This document shows positions 24,401 through 29,102 of a stretch of DNA of 29,102 nucleotides, piece by piece; the first letter of the stretch is position 1; each line of letters opens with the position of its first letter. This stretch comes from Thiotrichales bacterium. Its GTDB lineage: Bacteria > Pseudomonadota > Gammaproteobacteria > Francisellales > CACEW01. The position numbers and the translations under genes were made by a program. The DNA lies in the NCBI GenBank assembly GCA_947476405.1, contig CANJQG010000022.1:1-29102 (forward strand), in the 5' to 3' direction. The notes under the pieces were generated by a model. The model saw nothing but the letters and a program-made list of their open reading frames with translations. It did not search any database and was not told where the DNA came from.

Positions 24401-27364
24401 GCAGGGCCGGTGGGTCTCGTCATCGGCGGGATTGTCATGGTTGGAATGGGGATTCATTCCGCCTTGAGTGATGAGGAAGCAGCTGGCAGTGGCCTGTCTG
24501 AGGCATTGAAGCAGATTCAGGAAAATATTGCAGCGCTATTCAAGCAAATTGAAGTCTTGGGCAAACATATTGATCTGCGTTTTGATCGCCTGGAAAAAAT
24601 CCTGGGCGAGCAGCATCATGAAGTCTTGCAGTTTTTAAATCGATTGGTCTTTGATCATGCCTTGTCCGTGGCGGATATTAAAGCATTGATGCGGGAATAT
24701 CATGGCGATTTATCGCAGGATCTAAAAAAGCTAGACGCGCGGGTGCAGGAAGTCTTATCTGAGCAAATGCGCGGTGTTGAGGTGCGGATTGCGGATCGTT
24801 ATGCGCAAATGAAAGAGTTTCATTTTTTACAAACCCAGCCGGATCGACGTCTGGTGAATCAGGCGCGTATAGCAATGACACGTCCCGCTGAGTTGGCTGA
24901 AGCATTTGTGCCGCAATCCCGGACGTTGATGCAGGCGATTACGATGGAATCTCGCGGCAGTGATAGTTTGACGGGTAAGGATCTGCCTGTTGATTTTGCA
25001 GCGCTGACACCGCCCCAACTTGAGTTATTGCGAACCCGTTTGCTGACGCCTTGTGGAGATCGAGATCCCACTTTGGAAACCTTACGAGTGGTTGCAGCCT
25101 ATCATATCGATGCCTTAGTCCAATTTGGGCAGATGCATGGAGCAGTTCCGGATGCGGTGGGGCGTTTTTCATTCCCTAATTTGCATTTGCTCAAAGAGCG
25201 GGTTGCGGCATTTTTGGATTTTCATAAAGCCTATGCAGCGCAGGTCATGCCGCTGGATGATGATGCAAAAGCACCGATTCCTGAAAGTGCGCTGCAGGAT
25301 TTGACGGATGTCATGGCTTATCTGCGTACGGTCTCCGAGCATTTGCGGCAAATTGATGCCAGAGCGGTGCTGGGCGCTGCATTAGATGGTTTGAAAAAAC
25401 ATTATACAGAGATGTACAATCTCACTGTGACTGCGCTTCATCGTTTTGAAGAGAAAAAATCAAAAGAAATGTTGGAGCGGCAACAGGCTCGTTTGGATCG
25501 CGAGACTGCGCTCACCGGGCAATTGGCTCATCGAGAGACATTTACCATTCCTGAAGAAAATCAAGTCTGTAGATATCAGATTTATGTCTGTCCTGCGATT
25601 AAATATGCGAATGATTTTGTAGAGCCTCAAAATTTACTGACTTTTGTTTCTCCCTTTCAAATGGGATCCATTCCCCTGCATGATCTGTATGGGCGAAGAG
25701 GGTATGCGACGACAGCAGAAGGCTTGCATACTGGTTTGAGAGCCCCCTACGGCGATGGCAGTTGTCTTCCAGTTCAAAGTTTTAGTTATGCGAGTTGTGA
25801 TCGAGCAGAATTGAAACGCAAGCATCAGACTCAGTGGGGACCTCGTTATCATACTTCTGGACAGGCAGCAGATGCATTTAGCCATTTTCCAACGTATCCA
25901 GAAGAGGAAATGCGCTTGGATGGGGAGGCGCAGACACGGAAAAATACAGCGCAGTTAAAAGCGTATGTCACTTTAGGCCAAAGCATACAGCAGGCGATCG
26001 ATGACGATCAGAGTTTTGATTTATTTGATGTCAAATATTTGCAAAATTTTTCTGGCATGCCTCAAACCCTGGGGCCGCGTTTAGTGATGCCGATGCCTGG
26101 GCAACCGCTGGGTTTTTGTTTGTCACTTCATCATAAAGGATTTGATCGCTTTATTCCACCCGATACTTATTTTGCAGAAGCAGCCGGATTGGGGGAGATT
26201 GTGCTGCAATTTTCGGCCAAAATGGTAGCGGTGTCTGGGGCGAAGGCGGTGACCTTGGGGCTGACGATTTCCTTTGTGTCAAAAGACAAGCGCGTGCAGG
26301 AAACCTTGTTTAATGCTTCTGAAACCCGCAATGTTGCACCTGCATATACCAATTTAAAAGAAGTGGTGACGCGGATGTGGGAGGGGGCGTCTTTGTTTGA
26401 TCCTGAACAGGTGAATCTCTCCTGTGATTTATTTGATCACTATAATCCCTATTTTAAGCGTGTGACAAAGCCTGCACTGGCAGTAGTGTTTGCGGCTAAA
26501 CCGGTTGATCCAGCAAGACTCACTGCGGCAACGGCATCGATCAAAAAATTGGTTGAGGAGCAGATGGTTGCCTGGCGTTGTGAGTTTAATCAGGACATAT
26601 TGGCCACCTTGCAACATTGGCGTGGCCCATTGGGTGAGGCCTGCATTAAAGCAGAGGCCATGTCCGTCATGATTGGCTGTTTGGTTGCGCTGCTGTTGCC
26701 GGATCACCATGCGCACATTGAGGGTGCGATTAATGATTTGCATCATCGTTGCGATTTAATTGATTTTGTCAAAAGTCTGGATGGACGAGATAATTATGCG
26801 CTGCCCCATATCATCAAACCACCACGTACAGAGCGAGCCGTTTTTTGTTTGGCTGATCGTTTGCAATTTATTCTCAGAGATGGGTTCGGATATTTTAAAA
26901 CGGATATTTTGGCAGAAGTAGATCGTGTGCTGATTCCCGGTGATACAGAGTTGGATGCGTTGTTGCGAGAGCTGGAGGTACATGCAGAAACGCTTGAACT
27001 GGCAGTGCCAACCGTTGCCGCACGTCATGTGCCACCTGTTGAAGAGGATGGTTATGCAACGGACCCCGATGATACGGATATTATCCAATTGACCGCTGAT
27101 TTCATTGAGGATGGACATGATTTAACGGATGAGGATCAAGGTCGTTGGTTTAAGCCAGTGCCAGCGACGCATCCCAGCCTCACGCCATTCTGTAAAGCGG
27201 GCATGCGCGTGTTTGCAGGGGAGTTTGCGAATCCCAGAGATCGTGTGGCCTTTTTAAAACATTTGAGGGCCAATGGCTATGTTTCAGCGAAAGGTCATAA
27301 AGTGTTTGAGGGGCAGCCTCCTGTTTCTGTGGTGGAACTGGAGACCATGGCGGTTCATATTTAA
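21401..27364 (+). CDS. Giant 1987-residue protein of unknown function (effector- or toxin-like)
   Basis: I do not recognise a family over the full length. No signal peptide is seen. Residues 1-270 hold a mixed alpha/beta domain, where KKGMHKIFIQFDPVNERLG with KRYITHGY looks like part of a GNAT fold and RHAGAS (168-173) a degenerate acetyl-CoA loop. Residues 285-415 are Ala/Glu-rich helices. Gly-rich hydrophobic stretches lie at 530-550, 573-607 and 634-661. A Pro-rich linker follows at 824-856. A second hydrophobic block at 953-1021, with GPVGLVIGGIVMVGMG, is followed by a predicted coiled coil (1029-1125) and more helices to about 1375. A distinct, possibly beta-rich, Cys-containing region (1380-1480) leads to a C-terminal part ending in an acidic stretch (1881-1915). 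Hydrophobic hairpin plus helices recalls alpha-pore-forming toxins; that is inference. GGGA precedes ATG 21401. The stop overlaps the LysR gene's stop, tail to tail. Confidence 0.88.
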   Translation: MHGEVGPKKSDDSEATARDKAWDLHKLSNRLENAGADLYDTALDEFHEVSERFDPENSDHVRRATALLELQQLRGEEPCYEMHVRGDHPDAYHLHQVKFELIAGEAGKSLKYSVSRDLFGQTIPDTFKFVRKTWPLADGQKVSVRYTAIQTNNHHLLVYLDSIAVGGRHAGASTASTGALLQFFQKLRGQAKKKGMHKIFIQFDPVNERLGEILTKRYITHGYMPMIVIGPAPKSVAQQGIFLFDEHFQEMVDEPVIELDVTAPALKSKPTRQAAGIAKDPDAEYVESLEDSRAESAEALKERAQDFCERLEVKMTSNRYHAGEEYMNFIQQEQFAFELVRQQAEARGWDLASSEGVLEAGHDLQQAMKAIKHAADEAAQTLEEYVQEKSTQRAHEIRAVEIQAQALQAYAEALKKGAHLPSFKSGALAPSVATEPVALPPKKSMSARIHQEAYSEPLPNPAFQKDHVKAVELAQRLERGGFLSDDRRMQAETTLLDLVEKHGGESARARAQTYLPRQHTTMDAMREIGFGVRRAAVGLAPGFLGGAAGQGARWLAEQTGASELGADKAEASIGVGVSHLVAKSLKFTPVGLAFNAGLMTTAYAGDFLGKREASLLDATLPESHPTNASRKGLIGLAQTVHDVFSIPVAAAKGAIGGAAGWWADHSGRGPSLTRRVFSSAATETAGPLQSLLQHGKKAVDGIARAHGLDEFQPWKPDAEDGVSKSSVPFSFFTSPAATAELDPTEEVRPMSFSYRATAENEAEVDIIVEDLEKLYGQKYTSAQRAEVRSNAQKLVYDPGSETAQELRPIVELARKAAEAEFVRPDLAPKPVSKPAASRPQARPPVARAPEPPRVDRAAADVATTHLNQSIFAQCLPSNLTPAQRAEILRSNDPKSQAEAYGRIYWTEMSPEQRAQANAEINKNLHERTDVPKMHDGAAVDSNGQDTVQAGANHLYGVTYAGAAIFSAMGKPKLAGGLTQVGAGAMAFSSGYTAIATSGASAGPVGLVIGGIVMVGMGIHSALSDEEAAGSGLSEALKQIQENIAALFKQIEVLGKHIDLRFDRLEKILGEQHHEVLQFLNRLVFDHALSVADIKALMREYHGDLSQDLKKLDARVQEVLSEQMRGVEVRIADRYAQMKEFHFLQTQPDRRLVNQARIAMTRPAELAEAFVPQSRTLMQAITMESRGSDSLTGKDLPVDFAALTPPQLELLRTRLLTPCGDRDPTLETLRVVAAYHIDALVQFGQMHGAVPDAVGRFSFPNLHLLKERVAAFLDFHKAYAAQVMPLDDDAKAPIPESALQDLTDVMAYLRTVSEHLRQIDARAVLGAALDGLKKHYTEMYNLTVTALHRFEEKKSKEMLERQQARLDRETALTGQLAHRETFTIPEENQVCRYQIYVCPAIKYANDFVEPQNLLTFVSPFQMGSIPLHDLYGRRGYATTAEGLHTGLRAPYGDGSCLPVQSFSYASCDRAELKRKHQTQWGPRYHTSGQAADAFSHFPTYPEEEMRLDGEAQTRKNTAQLKAYVTLGQSIQQAIDDDQSFDLFDVKYLQNFSGMPQTLGPRLVMPMPGQPLGFCLSLHHKGFDRFIPPDTYFAEAAGLGEIVLQFSAKMVAVSGAKAVTLGLTISFVSKDKRVQETLFNASETRNVAPAYTNLKEVVTRMWEGASLFDPEQVNLSCDLFDHYNPYFKRVTKPALAVVFAAKPVDPARLTAATASIKKLVEEQMVAWRCEFNQDILATLQHWRGPLGEACIKAEAMSVMIGCLVALLLPDHHAHIEGAINDLHHRCDLIDFVKSLDGRDNYALPHIIKPPRTERAVFCLADRLQFILRDGFGYFKTDILAEVDRVLIPGDTELDALLRELEVHAETLELAVPTVAARHVPPVEEDGYATDPDDTDIIQLTADFIEDGHDLTDEDQGRWFKPVPATHPSLTPFCKAGMRVFAGEFANPRDRVAFLKHLRANGYVSAKGHKVFEGQPPVSVVELETMAVHI

Positions 27365-28230
27365 GTAAAATACTCCATAAACGCCCGCACTTTGGGGTCA
27401 GGATAAGCTTGATAACGATAGTAAACATAAATCGGCCACTGCGCTTTTTTATGTTTGGCGAGGACTTCTACCAATTGCCCGGACTTCAACTCATCTTCAA
27501 TCATATACTTCTTGACGTAAACATAGCCGAGGCCCTGTAAGGCAGCATTGAGTAGGCTTTCATGATGATCAAATTTTAAAAATGGCTGGATTTGTAATTC
27601 AGTCCCATTGTCAAAAGAAATAAGATTCAGTGGGCGACGCGCAGTGTGGCAAATATAGGGCAGAGCGATCAAGTCTTTGGGCTTTTGCGGGATTCCATGA
27701 TCAGCTAAAAATGCGGGTGTGGCGCAGATAATGTCGCGTGTCAGGCCTATTTTTTTGCGTACCAGATTATCGCCTTGATCCAGAATCGGCATCGCAATGC
27801 CAAACAAAATATCCACTTCGCCGCGCGAAAAATCAGGGATGTGTTCTGATGTAGTGAGAGTCAGTTGAATCTCAGGATATTGTTTCAGAAAGTCTTTGAG
27901 TTTCGGCATGATGTGGCGATCGGCATTCTGTTTAACGACGTGGACTTTTAGCTCTCCGCGCGGGATAGCGGTCACCTGTTGAATTAACTGCTTGGCATTA
28001 GCGATTTTCTCGATGACTTCTTTGCAGAGTTGATAATAGGGCTGGCCAATGTCGGTTAATTTCATTTTGCCATGACCACGTTCCAGCAAGATAACATCAA
28101 GGCTTGCTTCTAATTTGCTGAGCTTTTTGCTGATGGCTGCATCGGTTTGGTGAAGTTTGAGCGCAGCTGCGTGAAGCGTGCCTTCTTCGACGATGGCGAT
28201 GAATGCGTTGATATGAGCCAGGTGATCCAT
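27361..28230 (-). CDS. LysR-family transcriptional regulator
   Basis: A 289-residue LysR-type regulator, normal length. The N-terminal winged helix-turn-helix is AFIAIVEEGTLHAAALKLHQ through AAISKKLSKLEASLDVILLER (about 9-52), followed by the linker helix and an effector-binding domain with VDILFGIA and the closing ALQGLGYVYV. The effector is unknown. It is divergent from the NTF2-like gene; a 13-bp T-N11-A palindrome (28252-28264) lies between them. The common arrangement suggests it regulates that gene and possibly the transporter beyond it. Its stop overlaps that of the giant gene by 4 nt. Confidence 0.92.
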   Translation of the reverse strand: MDHLAHINAFIAIVEEGTLHAAALKLHQTDAAISKKLSKLEASLDVILLERGHGKMKLTDIGQPYYQLCKEVIEKIANAKQLIQQVTAIPRGELKVHVVKQNADRHIMPKLKDFLKQYPEIQLTLTTSEHIPDFSRGEVDILFGIAMPILDQGDNLVRKKIGLTRDIICATPAFLADHGIPQKPKDLIALPYICHTARRPLNLISFDNGTELQIQPFLKFDHHESLLNAALQGLGYVYVKKYMIEDELKSGQLVEVLAKHKKAQWPIYVYYRYQAYPDPKVRAFMEYFT

Positions 28231-28251
28231 TATATCAACTTTTTGTTAAGT

Positions 28252-28264
28252 TAATTTGAAATTA
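28252..28264. promoter_or_regulatory. Candidate LysR operator (T-N11-A palindrome)
   Basis: TAATTTGAAATTA is a perfect palindrome around a central G and fits the T-N11-A rule for LysR-type regulators. It lies 22 nt from the LysR start and just upstream of the -35 of the divergent promoter, the expected place for both autorepression and activation. Confidence 0.55.
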
Positions 28265-28270
28265 TATCAC

Positions 28271-28299
28271 TTTAGTAAAAATATTTCATCCAGTATAAT
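28271..28299 (+). promoter_or_regulatory. Promoter of the NTF2-like gene
   Basis: A perfect -10 TATAAT (28294-28299) is 17 nt from a poor -35 TTTAGT (28271-28276). A good -10 with a weak -35 next to a LysR palindrome suggests dependence on an activator. Confidence 0.5.
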
Positions 28300-28332
28300 G
28301 GCAAATGTGAATCACGTAAAGGAGCATAAAAC

Positions 28333-28716
28333 ATGAAAAAATGGACAATCGAAGAAATGATGACTTTAGTAGAGGTTTGGCTGGTTACAGGAGCCCTAAA
28401 TCCAGACACTTTGGCCGATAACTTTCAATTCAACTCGCCTTTTTGGAGAGATGCGAATCGTGCTGAGTTTATTGCGCAGTTTGGTAATCCAAAGGCTTAT
28501 CAAGATACTGCCCTATCCAAAATCACTCATTTTGATCCAGTGGTTCAATTAAAAGCTGCAGATGGGCAGCATTTTGCAATTGTCTTGCAATATCATACTA
28601 AAAATGGCGGTCATGTTTATGAGACGGTTTTCGGAGTGATGTCTGATGGTTTGCTCGCAGAAATGCGCTCGATTTATGATTTGAATGAAACTAAAATGGC
28701 TTTGGATCTGCATTAA
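28333..28716 (+). CDS. NTF2/SnoaL-like protein
   Basis: A 127-residue protein with the NTF2-like pattern: N-terminal helices (TIEEMMTLVEVWLVTG), LADNFQFNSPFW, then a conserved NRAEFIAQFGNP stretch and three long strands (DPVVQLKAADGQHFAIVLQYHT, HVYETVFGVMSDGLLAEMRSIYD). AAAGGAG about 8 nt before ATG 28333 is strong. It is divergent from the LysR gene and just upstream of a Bcr/CflA-like transporter start (24-nt gap), so all three may once have formed a regulated unit. The ligand or reaction is unknown. Confidence 0.72.
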   Translation: MKKWTIEEMMTLVEVWLVTGALNPDTLADNFQFNSPFWRDANRAEFIAQFGNPKAYQDTALSKITHFDPVVQLKAADGQHFAIVLQYHTKNGGHVYETVFGVMSDGLLAEMRSIYDLNETKMALDLH

Positions 28717-28740
28717 AAAACCTGATTAGTGAGGGGCAAA

Positions 28741-28926
28741 ATGATTTCTAAAATAAGATCACGTGAAAAACTGATTTTTCTGATTATGGTCTTGGTGTCT
28801 TCATTGGGGCAGCTGACCTCAGATCTTTATTTGCCTTCACTTCCTGCCATTGCAATCGACCTGCATTCGAGTAACCATGCTATGAAAGGCGAGTTACGCA
28901 TTGGACACAATCTAGAGCACAGTTAA
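28741..28926 (+). pseudogene. Bcr/CflA-type MFS drug transporter, N-terminal fragment
   Basis: About 46 residues match the N-terminus of Bcr/CflA drug-resistance transporters: a charged start, a first membrane helix FLIMVLVSSLGQLTSDLYLPSLP whose SDLYLPSLP is the family hallmark, then AIAIDLHSSNHA. Similarity stops near 28880, and fifteen unrelated residues lead to TAA at 28924-28926. A complete member has about 400 residues. GAGGGG 5 nt before ATG 28741 is the ribosome site. Truncation by an insertion or rearrangement is likely. Confidence 0.75.
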
Positions 28927-29023
28927 GTCGAGATGGAACGATTGGTCATTGTGAGGCCCGACGCTACGGAACAAGGGATAACTACGCAGATGCGCAAATC
29001 ATATCCAAATTTGCCCTGACCTA
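28881..29023 (+). pseudogene. Possible decayed IS30-like transposase fragment
   Basis: In the frame with codons from 28893, an open stretch reads LSRDGTIGHCEARRYG, then TRDNYADAQIISKFALT before TGA at 29019-29021. This vaguely resembles the helix-turn-helix end and GYRxxxAxxxA segment of IS30-type transposases. It begins where the transporter similarity stops. The match is weak and made by eye. Confidence 0.25.
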
Positions 29024-29102
29024 AGCATGAGGATTTTAGTGTTAAATAATGTTAATAGATTGATTTATATGGATTTAAGTCGATATTATAGTGATACTTA
29101 AA
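29024..29102. other. AT-rich window end without a visible gene
   Basis: No open frame of note, promoter or hairpin was seen in these last bases. The sequence is AT-rich, as expected for an intergenic or element-end region. Confidence 0.4.

Noticed and set aside
24678..25351. Several minus-strand open frames inside the giant gene
   Set aside because: They are shadows of the plus-strand coding sequence, without ribosome sites or recognisable protein features.

Overview
The window reads as a chromosomal accessory region of a gammaproteobacterium, most likely a Legionella/Coxiella-type organism (order Legionellales). This is inference from protein resemblance: a close relative of the Legionella spectinomycin phosphotransferase APH(9)-Ia at 15825-16814, an RstA/RstB-type two-component pair, a LuxR-tailed regulator of Legionella type, and a very large protein with no familiar housekeeping domains. 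No tRNA, rRNA or CRISPR array was seen. Genes are tightly packed, often with 4-nt ATGA overlaps.

Layout. (1) 1-149 is the tail of an unidentified gene. (2) 188-6511 is a run of seven co-directional genes. The first six are joined by stop/start overlaps and encode a kinase, two GNAT acetyltransferases, a remarkable 810-residue four-domain fusion (GNAT, GrpB, GNAT, phosphotransferase), an MccF/LdcA-type S66 peptidase and a methyltransferase; a P-loop kinase follows after a 63-nt gap. (3) 6540-8638 holds a Nudix hydrolase, divergent from a peptide deformylase that overlaps a nitrilase-type hydrolase. (4) 8657-9371 is a PIN/ribbon-helix-helix toxin-antitoxin operon, toxin first, whose promoter is framed by a perfect inverted repeat. 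(5) 9392-13730 (minus strand) is a MATE-like membrane protein, response regulator and histidine kinase operon, plus a small membrane protein upstream. Both units start with a shared promoter block carrying an RstA-box-like direct repeat. (6) 13810-14642 is a DUF2975/XRE pair. (7) 14629-17882 holds an aadA-like nucleotidyltransferase, a TfoX N-domain protein, the APH(9)-like kinase, a GNAT, a broken second tfoX copy and an NTF2-like protein. (8) 18016-20310 is a MATE transporter cut by an IS1634-type element. (9) 20441-27364 is a LuxR-type regulator divergent from a 1987-residue protein of unknown function. (10) 27361-28926 is a LysR regulator, an NTF2-like protein and a Bcr/CflA-type transporter truncated at the window end, next to what may be a decayed transposase.

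The dominant theme is small-molecule modification and efflux: three phosphotransferase-type kinase domains, five GNAT domains, two nucleotidyltransferase-type domains, a methyltransferase and several (partly broken) exporters. The strongest candidates for something undescribed are the four-domain fusion in its overlap-coupled operon, the giant protein with its divergent regulator, and the two-promoter regulon predicted for the RstA-like regulator.
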